Below are positions 1-21,080 of a stretch of 64,000 bases of DNA, one piece after another. Made by a program: the position numbers and the translations under genes. Origin of the DNA: Thamnaconus septentrionalis (Eukaryota; Chordata; Actinopteri; Tetraodontiformes; Monacanthidae); NCBI GenBank assembly GCA_009823395.1, contig CM020513.1, positions 20,276,501-20,340,500 of the forward strand. Direction: 5' to 3'. The notes below the pieces were generated by a model. The model was not told the origin of the DNA. It searched no databases and saw nothing but the letters and a program-made list of their open reading frames with translations. Each line of letters starts with the position of its first letter. The stretch's first letter is position 1.

Positions 1-2942
<2,942 letters not shown>

Positions 2943-3014
2943 ACCTAAAAATACATATGAAAAAAAAACAAAAAAAAAAACAGGTTGTATATGAAATAAA
3001 TGAGGATCACTATA

Positions 3015-3345
3015 GCTGTGTTTCCATTATCCCTAGAATTGTGCAAAACCTAAATATTGCAATAAAACACTGTGAATAGCGTTAATGGTGTTTATGCTAA
3101 ACTTCAAAAAACAAGGTTTAGATTCTCTCATGAGGTGGTTTTTCAGACGTATCGATATAGACGTATATCACAAAAGTGTCATGGAAACACTTCTTTCGCA
3201 TTTACACGTCACCAGACATGACTTGCGGGGTCAAAATGGCGCAATACGTTTGGACGGAGGAGGAGACGGAACATTTTTTTCCAAGAGATCAAAGCGAAAA
3301 ATATAACAGCCATTCTTGACAGCAAACAAACGAAAACAGTCGTGA
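3015..3345 (+). repeat. MITE-like dispersed repeat, copy A
   Basis: In hipk3 intron 1. Starts near GTGTTTCCATTATCCCTAGA, includes GCAAAACCTAAATATTGCAA, CAGACGTATCGATATAGA and CATTTACACGTCA, and ends near CCATTCTTGACAGCAAACAA. The same series of motifs, in the same order, is found in reverse orientation at 37675-37985, with an internal insertion or deletion. It resembles short nonautonomous DNA transposons of fish; no coding capacity. Confidence 0.75.
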
Positions 3346-5088
3346 AATCTGCATGTTCAGTTAATATTTTTTTTGTTCTAGACTGATTTAAGTGTTTTCA
3401 TTTGTTCTTTTGTTTTGTTACTTATTCATGTTTACTTTCATACTTATTCATTTTTGTTTTTTTACTCACATGTTTGAAATAATTCATTCATTCATTCATT
3501 CATCATAAGAAACCCAGTATTATAGTATTATACCAGCAGCACAACTATATTTTCAAGCTAAGTCAGAGGTGACAAATCTAAATAGTGAGAACAATGGATG
3601 GGACGACACCGCTGGGCACAAATCTTTGTAGAAACCACAAAGTGGTCGATCAATACCAGGCAGCTCCCATTTGTCAACAACGTGCCAGCAAAGTCAGCGT
3701 TCCGGGCCTGTCAAAGTTTCAACGTGAGCGACCACGTCAGCCGTACCGAGAGCAGAAGCAGCTATACTGTAAGAGGAGCCGGGGGAAGCCCACTGCATCT
3801 CAGGCTCCGCCCCCGCACGCTGCTTAGAAGGGTCAGTTTCACAGCGAGCTGAAGTGCAAAGCCAGCAGGACCCCCGGGGGGGGAAACGATACGCCTCTAA
3901 AGTACAGGAGCAGCTCTCTCCCGACACTGTGGGGGAACGAAAAACACCTGCGCACATGCACTCCCTGCCTGGAAAACTCCTGAGACGGAGGATGTGTAAA
4001 GACATCCGAGACTAGACCGAGAGTAAATATATCCATACAGTATTGACCAAATTGAGATTTCAGAAAAGAAAAAAGGGAAACGGCAGTCGTTCAAACAAAT
4101 ACCGAGGCTCAGTTGTACGTTTACCTTTACTGTATAAATCTCCAGAATTAAGGCAAAACACCTGAACTGTTTTATCATCAGAAAGGCAACAACAGTGTCC
4201 GTCGCCCATTCGGGTGATGGATAGATAACGTGGGGGGGGGGGACAACAAGAAAAAAAACCTCAAGATCTGCAAAGGCGTTGCAGTGACCAGAATACCAAC
4301 ACCTGTGTGGTTGTTTTTAGCAGTTATTAACTCAGTCAACAAGTAATTCAACTGAAAAATGTGCAGCTGTGTGTATGAACAGTCAGTATACAGTATTTAG
4401 TTTGTGGTACGTTTTGCTTTTCGTCACCTGGGTTTCGACCGGTACAAAATCTACAGCTCTTTTTCATATGTTGTCAAACAGCAGACTATGATTTAAGAAT
4501 GTGATTTAAAAAAAAAAAAAAACTTTAGTTAAAACTTTCACCTGTCAAAGTAGTTTTCTGAACGCTCCTTAAACTCAAATGACGGAAAACAAAACATAGG
4601 ACAACTGAGTCATGCGTTCTGATAAAACCTTCCAACAGAGACACACAACACCGACTTCCGATCCACACAAACTCGCCCAACGAACAGAGGTTGTGGCACA
4701 TCAGGAAGTAAGTGCTTGGCCACCGGCCTTTATATCTACTGACAGTCACACACAGGCTCAGACAGGCAGAGGGGTGTGGTTTACTTCAGTAAGTCTAAGG
4801 TTAATAAATGCTGCTGCAGACACAAAAAAAATGGATCCGACGGTATTGAAAGGCAAAATACAGACGTCACACGGTCGCAGCCAAGAACACAGTTTAGCCT
4901 TTGAGTGCACAAACTGGTAGTGTGATATCTCACTCGGTGGGTGACAAGATCCAAGCCTGAAAGGGAGAGCTGTGGCACAGGCGTGTGCGTGTTTTGGTTA
5001 AACGCCTAGAAAGAATGCCAGCTGCACAAGCAATTTGTTGCTGATCAGTCAAGGAGACAGTTAACTATGGGTAGGGAAGGGTGTGTTT

Positions 5089-5110
5089 GAGCGTGCGCGT
5101 GCGCGCGCGC

Positions 5111-5141
<31 letters not shown>

Positions 5142-5150
5142 CGTGCGTGG
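5089..5150. repeat. Alternating purine-pyrimidine tract (GC)n(GT)n
   Basis: A run of alternating GC and GT dinucleotides, about 60 bases, in the first intron of hipk3 about 500 bases from the leader exon. Such tracts are the classic Z-DNA formers. Confidence 0.85.
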
Positions 5151-5651
5151 TGGAAGTGTAACACAATCCTCGACACCTGTTGAGTCTTGTGTTGTCAGTG
5201 ACAGGGCAGGCTAATCAGTTTGAGTGCTAGTATTCGGAAATAACCAAAGTTAGATGTCCCGAAAACTCGATTTATACGAGAACTGTGACGTGTAGTGTTG
5301 TGCGTTTTCGTTGTTGTTATTGTTGTCGTCGTCGTCGCTTTACATTATTAAAGCGGCGATTTTACATAGTTACCAGTTATATTCGTAGACGCACTTAAAA
5401 CCAACTTTGACAAAACAAAACAAAAGTAAACAGGTTTTAAAATTGCACGGAACACACACGGAGCGCAAACAAAGTGTTATAATGTCAACACTTTTCTAGC
5501 ATTGGTAACCAAAGTTGACTAGCTTCACAGTTAGCACACACGCTAGCAGGGCGCATTTAAAGCGTCAAAAAAAAGCCCAGACAAAATGTGACAAGTGACG
5601 AACAAAAAAAAACTTCTCAGACAGGTTCTTGACATAGAACGGGAGCCATAC

Positions 5652-6090
5652 CTTCATTGAGACGTGTAAATTGTTTCACACAGAGCGTGGAGGAACGGGC
5701 AAGCGTCAAGGAGCCGCACCACAGTCAAATCCTGCAACGCTGCTGCTGCTGTTGCTACCGCCGCTGCTGCCATCTTGTTCAACGACGAGGAGAGACCGAG
5801 CGACGACTTTTCGCACATTTGCAGCTTCAAATTGACGCAAATCACCGGCTTCTCAGGAAAGCCAGCGGCGGCCCATGGTTTCGACGGTCGTCTCAAGTTT
5901 CGCCCGGCGCTTCTCTTGCCTCTACTCGGGACAAGGGTTCCGTTTTGTAAACTTTTGCATGATATTTTTACGCCGCTCCTCCCGACACAGACGGACAGCC
6001 CCGCTGGCTGCTAGCGTTTAGCCGTCACTGCTGCTGCCTGCTGCTGCTGCCTCGGTAGCTTGTTGCTTCTCCGCATGTGTGGAATGTTGG
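5652..6090 (-). other. hipk3: Probable 5' UTR exon of hipk3 with upstream ORF
   Basis: The coding exon of hipk3 begins with an acceptor two bases before its ATG, so a noncoding exon must lie upstream. A good donor (AAG then GTATGG) lies at 5652/5651 in a CpG- and CTG/CGG-rich stretch at the start of the locus. The exon's upper limit is not visible; about 6090 is a guess from the TATA-like sequence. The exon holds an upstream ORF with an ATG at 5773 and another in-frame ATG at 5896, ending with TGA at 5654-5656 next to the donor. No homology is recognised for the uORF peptide, which is mostly alanine at the 5773 start. Confidence 0.5.
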
Positions 6091-6121
6091 GGAGGGGAGA
6101 GGAGAGGAAGGGAGGGCCGTC

Positions 6122-6129
6122 TATATATA
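6122..6129 (-). promoter_or_regulatory. TATA-like box upstream of hipk3 exon 1
   Basis: TATATATA about 30 bases upstream of the assumed start of the hipk3 leader exon, at the edge of the CpG-rich region. The position suits a core promoter on the minus strand, but a TATA element in a CpG promoter is not required and the match may be chance. Confidence 0.3.
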
Positions 6130-9100
6130 AGTGTCTCAACGTGACAGCTGAGTGAAAACATATGACTTTCATGTTGTTTTTTAGACTACACTGTAAACCA
6201 AGCCCCGTTTCAAATTCGACTAATGCGTTATCAGTCGTTGGCCTGGAAATAGTAGGATTTCTTTAATATTATAATTACCACATTTATGAGTAAACTTTTC
6301 TCTCTCGCTCTCTCTACCTTTTGGATTATTTTTTTTTGTTTAACTTTACTCCTTTCAACATTGTTGATACATATTCAAGACATCTAATATATGAGCAATA
6401 TAAATGAGATTATGTAGCAAAGAAAATGTTGAATAACCAAATGTTTTATATGAAGGGTGGCTATTTTGAAGAAATTAAAATATGAAATGTTTTGAGTTAT
6501 GTCACTTTTTTGTGTACTACATAAGACAATATATGTTCGTTTATTCATTAATGTGATTATTTTAAGTGAGAATCTATGTAAATAGCCATTAAAATGAAGT
6601 TTTTAAAAAGATATTTTATTTTTTTTAACTCTTTCATGTTTACAGAATTGGATTGAAAACATTGGGGATGACAGCTTTTAGGATTTGGGTTTTCGGTCAG
6701 GATTTTGTCTTTATTTTTATAACCCTAACTCCAGCCTTGCACTATTAATGAGCCAAAAGTGTCCCCTATAGAAAAACATATTTGTCCCTCTATTTCGGTC
6801 AATATCGAAAACAAACTGTTTCAGTTTCCTGCTAAACCTGACGTTTTTGTAACTTGAGTGAAACTGCGTGTTTTTTTCATAAAAAAAAAAAAATAATAAT
6901 TATGGATGGGCTTTTTCCGGCAGTTCACTGACAGTTCATAATGTCAGAAAATATTGGCAGAGTGAATGTTGCTAGACCAGGTCAGCTGCTCATCTCCTGT
7001 CAGTCTCACTTTTTCTGCTTCTTTGTCTTGCATAGCCTGTAACATATCACAGGGTTAATTACGAAACTAAATATTTTCATTTGGGGTTTCCCTTTGATTT
7101 CATAAATGACCCTCTTTTTAGAATTACAGTGTCATTATTAGGTGTATGGTTTTAGCTCGAAGGTACTACTATAAACATTATCTATATGTTAGATATATTA
7201 TCTATACTTCCCATATTTAAAGAAAATGAGAAATGAAAGCATTGTCACTGAAAGTGGCCATTGCACAGGCATCTATGTTGACATTTAAATTTGTTTAAGG
7301 GATTTTTTTTTTTTTTTTTTTAAACATTGACCTGTGAACCAAATAAACTCAAATTGGTGTTTTGTTTTGTTCTTCTTCAGGTTACCCAATAGCATATTGG
7401 CTTCTGGTTAGACAACCACAATTTCATCGTTGAATTCTCAGTTTATTTTAGCGTCTCTTATATATCCTGAGCCGTTACGTCAGAGTGCACGCTGGAGATC
7501 TGTCGCCACCTTCTGACTCAGAGGTAAACTGAACCCAAGCGCCACGTTGTCGAGGCGATGACGGGGCCTTTCACTTTTTCTCAAATGATATTCAAATGGT
7601 GATCAAGTCAATTCACCTGTGAAAGCAGCTTTTAAGTGTCTCTCTCACACCAGAACAAAACTGAACATAGCATCTAAAATCTCAGAAATAATGACTAAAA
7701 AAAACCCAAAATAGATAAGATGAGAGCATCAAAGAACAGACCATACGGCATGTGACAACATTGCTTTATTGGCTTCTTGGATAAACATTTTAGGAGAAAT
7801 GTCAGTGTAAGTCAAAGACCTTTTTATTCACTTTGAGAATAGGCGACATTCTGTACTTGACCCACAAAAAATGCTATTCTTTCAGTATGCTTCTTTTTTT
7901 TCCCAAGTTATTTTCCATCTCAAGATATGTTTCTAAAACCGCCTCAAAGTTTCCGATGTTTCCATTGAACAGTTGGCACAGACAGACTGCACACATTTTC
8001 ATGTGGTGCCAATGTAAAAACATGTAGAGTTAAAAATGGGCATCACTAAAAAGGGTGGTCTAAACTTAACCTGCAGTGTTTGGTTTGCCCACTCTGCACT
8101 TGACACAACAGGGAACGCTACTTAAAACACGTGTCTCATCCCGTCTTAGTCGCAGCAGCTCTTTATCTTTCACATCTTCTTGCACAACATTTTTAAAAAT
8201 CTACTACGGACACGTTGTGGCTCCACACACAATAATCAGCGGCAGGATTGGAAGAGTGAACGCTTCTTTGCTGTGCCTTTTTTACATAGAAATCGTCTTT
8301 GTGACTTGCGTGCTCTGAGCCTTGGAATGTTCCTTTTCCTGACAAGTTGGATCTCCCACATAACAAAATGCCTGTGACACAGTGACGCAACATGAGCAAA
8401 TACGCATGCAGACTGCAGTCTGTTCAGAAAAAAACAAACCCAACATCAAAGGTGACATCAATGACACTGCACATAATATGGAATTGAAATCCCACAAGTT
8501 GCAACTTTTTTTTCCCGCCACACACATCTGAAGCCTTGATTTTCTCAAACACCCAAACAAACTTTGAAGGAGAGCAGTGACTTTGCACTGTGGCTCTAGA
8601 GAAGTAAAAATACTGCTTTGTCATAAACTTTATCCTTGGGAGAAGGGGGGGAAAAAAGTTGAATTGTGAGCAACACAATGCTTTCAACTCAGTCTCTTTC
8701 ATATGGGTTTGTGTGATTTTAAACAGACCTGAAATTTTGTGAAGATTCAGATATAAAACAACAAAAAGCATAGAATCATTATATTCCTCACACAGGGTTG
8801 TTTTCAACATTCTGTCAGTTGTTACCCTTCTGTTAAACACAGTTAAACAGTCTGATGGGAATTGATTTTAAGCACAAAAAGAGACAATTTAGTATGAAAG
8901 CCAAACTGTAAAAACAAAGTTTTTGTGTCCACTGTACCATCTTTCTCTGTAAAAGCAGCATGAAACACAACATGGTGTCCTCCGCTGCTTCCCCTTCCAC
9001 AGCACTGAAATGTCGCACACCGAGTCAGCCAAAAATATGGGTAACAGTTAATGTCTTCAATAAATAAATAATAAAAAGCTACAGAATGAAAGACCCAGTT

Positions 9101-10629
9101 TCTTGTTACAGTTAAAGTCATGTACAACAATCCACAGATAAAGACAGAACCTCATTTTGTGACATCTTAGATGGAAGATTCGCTTGACATTCAAGAGCAA
9201 TGTCAAGTTACTCAAGGTAATCAAGGTTTCTTTTAGTGGTTTATGCGTTTATGTATCACAGGTGGACCCACATTTAAAGGCGTCGTGACAATCCTAAAGT
9301 TCCGTCTTTGAGCTTTAAGGCTTAACAGCGTAACAGGGGTTCTTCCTGTTCTTGTCTTTGTGCTGCTTCCATCATCAGATGAAAGGTATCAGCTGATAAC
9401 ACAGCCCCAAATTTAGCCATACTTTGGCAAAGATGACACAATCAACACTGGTAAAATGCGAATGATCCCCATGTCCTCCAATACAACAGACCTTTGTCAT
9501 TCACGCCCCATGTCTTTAACATGAGGAATGATCACATGGTGTGTCTGCACTGCTCTGGACTGCAACAGGTAAAATCACACCCGTCTAGCCAAGGACTGGA
9601 CCACTACTGTATAATTTGCCGTATAATACAGAGTTTCATTCAATCAGCAGAGGTAATTGCTATGTTTAAATGTCACATCAGCAACTTTAAGACACCTAGA
9701 GACAATAGAGGTATGTCTTTACCTACTTACCCTGTAATGAAGGGAAAAAAAAACTATTTGGCCAAATGTCAAATATTTTTTTGAAAGTTTCCTAATGATG
9801 CACATTTTCATGTCTTTTTTTGGTCAGGGACCTTCGAGTATCTCAAAAAACAAAACTACTAATCATCAGAACTGCAACAGAAATATGCAGACGAGCATAT
9901 TTAGCACTCCAGCAAAAATGCTTGGTTCTATTTTCCTGCTTAAAAAATAAAACTTTCAAAGGGACTTGAAAGGCTCGGGACACATATTGAATAGAGAAAA
10001 CACTTGTACGGTGAAATTTGAAGTACGTGGGACCTTTTAAGTGCAGGGCCGTCATGAGTACTCTTCCTCCATGTAAAGTGCTTGTACGTGTTTTGCCCCA
10101 AACCACACTTTCCAACAAGATTCCTAGTGAGTGAGGCAAGATAAGCACAAGTGTTAGAAGTCACACTTAAGACTTGTTGACCGAGGACGACTGATTGCGA
10201 CACACAAACAACATTAGTAAGTTCTTAGAACAGCATTCCAATATACCATTCTAGCCTTAGTTTTTCCAGTCCTCATGATTTCTATAGTTTGAACAAATGG
10301 TTACTGTCACATTTTTAAAATGTTTAATTATGGCCCTAAAACGCAATCAGTCTCGCCAGAAACACTGGACACAAAATGATAATCGATGGCTAATGGAGGT
10401 TTTCACAATTATGAGGCCTGAGAGTTTATTAAGCAACACTGTGAGTGAACGCGATAGCAACTGGGTGTCTTTTCATTATGCCAGCATAAGGTGCATAAAA
10501 AGAAGCCGTCATAATGTTCTCTTGACACCGTCTCGCAGCTCCCTCGTCTCCTTTTCTCTAAATTGTAGCTATTACTTGCAAAGGAAAAGAGCAAAGCCAA
10601 AGACCGCTGCCACTGCACCACGCCAGCGT
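6130..10629. other. Intergenic region hipk3 promoter to tcp11l1 stop, including likely tcp11l1 3' UTR
   Basis: No gene is recognised on either strand; short open frames here have no protein-like composition. CSTF3, which lies here in human, is not detectable. The right part is probably the tcp11l1 3' UTR: minus-strand AATAAA signals occur at 10425-10430, 200 bases past the stop, and again at about 7763-7768. AT-rich homopolymers (for example 7300-7322) are scattered through the left part. Confidence 0.5.
10425..10430 (-). terminator. Candidate polyadenylation signal of tcp11l1
   Basis: AATAAA on the minus strand about 200 bases after the tcp11l1 stop codon. A second AATAAA near 7764 could give a longer 3' UTR. 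Transcript ends cannot be seen from DNA. Confidence 0.35.
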
Positions 10630-13600
10630 TTAGGGCTCCTCAGCTCCTGCGAGGACTTTCTGGAGAATCTTTTGGTAGAAGGGGGAGAAGACCAGCTTGT
10701 TGTAGTTGACCAGGCGGCTGAAGCGAACGGCGAGCTCCTTCAGCTCCTCGCTGACTGGGAGCAGACCGCCGGGCAGCGGAGGAGGGGTCTTGTGTTGACT
10801 GGACTCCAGGGTGGTCAGGAAGTAGCTCTGAACGCGGGAGTCTGAGAGGAGGCGAAGAGGACAACGGGCCGTCACGAGAAATTCAAGGTGCGGGATGGCA
10901 GTTGTTGCAAGCGTCGACGTTCTTACCCATCAGCTTGCGGACCGTGTTGCCCGGCTGCGCGATGGCGGAGACTTGACCCCTCAGGGCGTCGCTTCGATCG
11001 GCCGAAAACGGAGAGAAGCCGTGTTGGCTCACGCAGCGACTCAACTCCACACACAGCTTCTCGCCGATGGTTGCGAAGGCCTCCTCTGCATTGAAAGACC
11101 TTTGGACGGGCGAAAAGGGAAGTTTTTAAGCTCAGCCGTCAGCACTCAACGAGCAGGATTAATTATGTCAACATTGTAAGCCAAAGTGCTGCAATATCTC
11201 TTGCAATTTGATTTGTTTATCATCATTTACAGGACATCATGCAAAAAATGTCCCCATAAACAAATAAATCTTCAGCTTATGTGTCATTTATGACTGTGAT
11301 AAGTTGAACTAAGACTTGGACTCTGAATTCAGATGCCTCATCTTTCACAATTGTGTTTGCATTTTTCAGACGGACCGAATAATATACAGCATCTGTATTT
11401 TAAGTGAAACATTTCCAGCCTATTGCGGAAACTAATATAGTCACAGCTTGAACCAAAGTCTACAAAAACTGATTAAGCAGGGCACAAAACTGGAACAGCG
11501 GCCATTGCACCATTACGTGACCCAGTCTAATAATGCTGAACTCACTGCGAGTGCACATCTGCGAGCATGACATTAACAGTGTTTTTCACAGTTTCCATCA
11601 GCTCAGGCAGGCCAGTGATGGCCTCTCCCGTGGTAGAGTAGACGACGAGGAGCACAGAGGAGAGCAGAACGAGCTGCTCAGTCTCCTGCTGCATCGTCTG
11701 GAAGCGGACCAGGTCCATCAACACCGTCTACGCACAGAGAAAGAAGAGTCGAGGGAATCAGGAGCGACAGAACTAATGTCAAAAAGCGTGCACGGGACTG
11801 CATGTCTGGCTAGGGAGCCAGAGTTGTTTACCTCGGGGAACGGGTCTGAGGCGTGGTCCCACTTGAGAAGCCGTATGTAGGCGTGATTGTGGACATTGAG
11901 GGGAAGGAATGTCGGAAGGTCCGACGAGGCAGCGCTGGAACCGTCTGCCTCAGCTTCATCTCTCAAGCATCTCAACGTGTCCTCCAGCCACTTCTCTGTG
12001 TAGTCTAAGGCATCTGCAGGAGAAAACACTGCATGTTTCAGCTGCTCCAAGTTGAAGTGGGCCCTGCTTTTAGCAAATCTCCCCATTTTTTAATTTTTTT
12101 TTTGAGAAAATGTTGATAAAGCATTCCACTTTAAAGATTACACCAAAAAAAACAACACATCAAATAATGAATTACTTGGTTGTTTCTCCAGAAATTCCTG
12201 AAACTTGCTCCTCTCGTACTCAACAGACTGCTGCACCAGATGGGGCCTGATGCTGTTGACAGCAAAGTTCGCCATGTCCAGCTTCATCAAGTCCAGCACC
12301 GAGAATATCTCCCTGGAAGCAGAAGAGAAATATGTACATGGTGAAATTTGATCTATTCTATTCTATAATCTCAAAATATTCTGGAAAAGTCTGTAACGAC
12401 CGCAGCGCTTGTTAACGTCTGCATTAACATCTGGGATTTGCACTTCAATCGATCAAATTTTATTTGTAAGTTCGGAAGAGACAATTTGCCTCGGAGGGCT
12501 TTTCCCTCTGAAGATAACGTGATCCCACTGCTCGCTGGCTGCTGTGCCGTAAATGTACCAGAATTAAATTACGCAATCTAAAAATAAACTATGACTCTGG
12601 ACTCATAGCGGCATTGGCTTTGCCTCTTGGCTTACTTCAGCAGAGGCACAGTGTCGGTGATCTTCATGAGCTTGTTGATATCTGCGTCTCTGCAGGGGGC
12701 ACACAGTGAACCCATCATCGAGACGATGAACTTGGAGAGTCGGCCGATGTCGAGTGCTCCGTTTTCCGCCTGCTGCTGGATCAGAGGCAGGTCCAGAACC
12801 TCCTGGATGTGGGAGCGCAGACGGCCGTGGCCGGGCAGCAGGAGGGACAGCAGAGTCTGGACGGAGAGACAAAGACGAGGAATGACAAAATGAAGGGATG
12901 CAACTGCAATTCCCGTACGAAAAACACGACAGACAGCAGCAGGACATTTCCAAAAATACAAAGAAAGGATAAACAGTTTACTGCTCTGATTAAAAGCTTC
13001 ACCGCACCTCTTTGATCTCAGCCAGCAGTTTGATGGCGTGTGTGTAGGTCGGCGGATCGCCCTTTAACTGATCCTCCAAGTAATCCCAGAATGCTTTGTG
13101 CATGATCTCCTTCACTTTGTGCTCCAAACTGTTTTGGGGACAAATAGAACTTTTGACCTTGGCGGCAAGAAAAAAACAAAACCTCACCAGAAGATGGAAG
13201 GCAAAGCCGCTGCCCCGAATCACAACTCTCACCTGCCCTCCGGAACCTCTGCGGGTTTGACTTGGAAGGCCTGGTTGACCAGGATTTCGTGGGCCAGCGT
13301 CATGTTGGTGACCCCTTTGGCCGTCTCCATCAACTCCTCCACAGAGACGAACCTGGGCGGGCTGGCTGTGAGACGCACATACAGAGGATGATGGTGGGAT
13401 CTATTTTAAAATGATAATCCGTCTTTGTCGAATGCAAACAAGCTAGAGATTAATAATATATGGACACAACAGCTGAAGGAGTTCATGCCTACAGTAAATC
13501 CCTTGCCGGTTAATGGGTGTGGTCTGGTCAGTAACTCCGCTCTATTTCTGTCTCTCGGGATGGCTTCCAGCTTGGTAGGTGTTTATAGTCATGTGTGCTC

Positions 13601-14344
13601 CCGAACAGGTCAAAGGCCTCATTTCACCTTCTGCGCTGATCGAGAAGATTGCTGCTTTCCATATTTTCCCAATGCCGTCCCAAACTTAACGCAGCCTGAA
13701 CGTCTCAAAGATCCATTCAGAACAAAAATAAAAAGGGACAGAGGCAAATAAACAGCCGTGCTGACTAGAAAAGCCCCTTAGCACGGCCCTTAGTTGGTGA
13801 TGCATGCTAAATAATGCAGAAGTGTTCCAAGAGAGCGAGAGCAGAGGATACAATGAATGAATGAAACTGGAGCCACAACAGAATTCTCTTTGACGGCGTT
13901 TAACCCTAAACCGGCAAATATGCAGACAAAAATATCAAGTCAGCTGATTTCAAGCCTTTTTCTTAACTTTTAGAGTTAGAGTTGCCAACCGTATCTGAAT
14001 GAAAGTGGGCAACACTATTTAGAACAACAACTTTGAGAAAAGAAATGCAAGAATATAATCAAGAGAGTATCAAAATGAATGAAACAAAACAAGAAATCAA
14101 ACTGGATTGTGATTTCGATAACACTGCAATTGCTTGCTGTGCATTAGACACAGAGAAGCCTGGATAGATGAATGACCTCCTCGTGACTACAGCGTGTCTC
14201 ACCTTGAGGCGTGTTCCCCCTGTGAGGACTTGGAGTGTTGGCACGGACCCTTTTCCTTACTGTCGCCTCCACAGCATCTTGGCTCCTTTCCTCCTTCGAG
14301 TCCTTGTTGCCTTCATCCTTAGGATGGTCCTCCTCCTTTGGCAT
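10630..14344 (-). CDS. tcp11l1: T-complex protein 11-like 1
   Basis: Member of the TCP11 family; the human protein has no firmly established biochemical role. The coding sequence is complete: exons 14344-14203, 13365-13233, 13128-13008, 12856-12636, 12312-12176, 12013-11832, 11727-11546, 11100-10928 and 10841-10630 (TAA at 10630-10632). All borders are GT-AG and phases agree, giving 500 aa against 509 in human. Diagnostic blocks are [124 protein letters not shown] and [15 protein letters not shown]. The N-terminal 45 residues or so are charged and poorly conserved. The start is the first ATG in the exon that begins at 14403; an upstream leader exon probably ends at 14692. Confidence 0.95.
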
Positions 14345-14691
14345 GCTAGGGGCTTGATACGTCCACGCTGCCCTGTATGCGCCTAATGCAAATGTCACGA
14401 TTGCTGTAGGGTCAGTAAAAAAAAAAGAAGGAGAAATGGATAAATGCCCGTTCATTAAAACACAAAGTAACATGTGACTTGCATGCAGCTCTGCCCAAGT
14501 GTCTCTCTATCGAGATTGACGGAACCTAACGTTACAAGCAACGATGAGGAGTTTACAGCTGTGGTCCACACATGATGACACTGTCTCCATTAGCAGCGTC
14601 TGGCCCGGGGACGCAGTGCATTTAAACGCAGCGAAGCTGCGCGGTACGGTAGCCTGTCTGTCCACCACACGGATGGCGTCACTCCGCTTAC

Positions 14692-14900
14692 CTTGTATGA
14701 GAAACACTGGTTAGCTTCTCGGCTCACTTGTCAACAATAACAGCAACCAGGCCTCACACACACACAGCAGCAGCAGCTTCTGGCCACGCTAGAAGTATCG
14801 GCGACAGAGACGTGCTACTAGTGTCAGCTTTTCTTCTTTTGTTCCGACAGAGAACCGGCCTTTGTTTACCTTCGAATAATTCCAGTTAGCTTTTTAATTT
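14692..14900 (-). other. tcp11l1: Probable noncoding first exon and promoter of tcp11l1
   Basis: A consensus donor (AAG then GTAAGC) at 14692/14691 faces the acceptor of the first coding exon (CTACAG at 14404-14409). The upper border is not visible; the region to about 14950 is moderately CpG-rich. No coding capacity is claimed. Confidence 0.4.
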
Positions 14901-14904
14901 GCTT

Positions 14905-15716
14905 TGCTTTGTAGCGTTGAGCCGAGCGGTTCTTCCTGGATTGGGTGGGGCTTTGATGACGTCACAGCCGAGCCTACCTCCAGGCTATAGCAACTGTCCC
15001 TATGCTAATTTTGAGCGTTCGACTGAACGCTCTCTCTTACTCAAACTGCTTCATGTATTTAATTTTTCTTTCTTTCTTTTTTAAAAAAAAAAAAAGAAAA
15101 AAAAAAGACGTATATCCAACTGCAGATGGTGGCGCTGAAACCCAAGTCGCTTAACTTTATCACATTAATTACACAATGGCATCTGAGGTAGAGGTATGAT
15201 TGAGAAATAGCATTCTCACATATGCATTTTTGTGCTCCAGCTGTTTAAGTTACCTAAATAAATTCAAATAATAAATATTACTTTACTGCTTCTCCAATAT
15301 ATGTATTCTGAATAAATCAATGCTTTCAAACCATTTTCAGGACATTGAAACTTTATTTGTCAAAAAAAAAAAAAAAACCATGTAAAGATCAAGTCTACAC
15401 ACATTCACTACAATGGCTGATCTAAATATAAATTTATATTAGGACAGTCTAAATTTATGCACAGCAACTTTGGTACGCCTCTCTCACTTTTCAGGGTTAA
15501 ATAAACACATGCTTAAATATATAGCTTCACCACGGGGAAACGACAATTAAAAGCAGATTGTACTTTCACTTATTTATTTCATTTTATCAAGGCTGCAAAT
15601 TAACATTTTAATTCTTGATTTAATTCCTGATTAAGATCAATGATCTTTGATCTGTAATGTGTGAACGTGAGAAACAACATGTAGCAGTAAATCCAGAAAC
15701 GGGCTACATTACAAAC
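14905..15716. other. Short intergenic gap, tcp11l1 promoter to depdc7 3' end
   Basis: Contains homopolymer A/T runs, minus-strand AATAAA signals for depdc7 at 15573-15578 and 15352-15357, and no gene. tcp11l1 and depdc7 are head-to-tail on the minus strand with about 1 kb between them. Confidence 0.6.
15573..15578 (-). terminator. Candidate polyadenylation signal of depdc7
   Basis: AATAAA on the minus strand, about 140 bases after the depdc7 stop codon; a further AATAAA lies at 15352-15357. Confidence 0.4.

Positions 15717-21080
<5,364 letters not shown>

Noticed and set aside
7833..8840. Several 60-140 aa open frames between hipk3 and tcp11l1
   Set aside because: AT-rich, no family resemblance, no splice context; more likely the tcp11l1 3' UTR or intergenic DNA. 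No resemblance to CSTF3 was seen.
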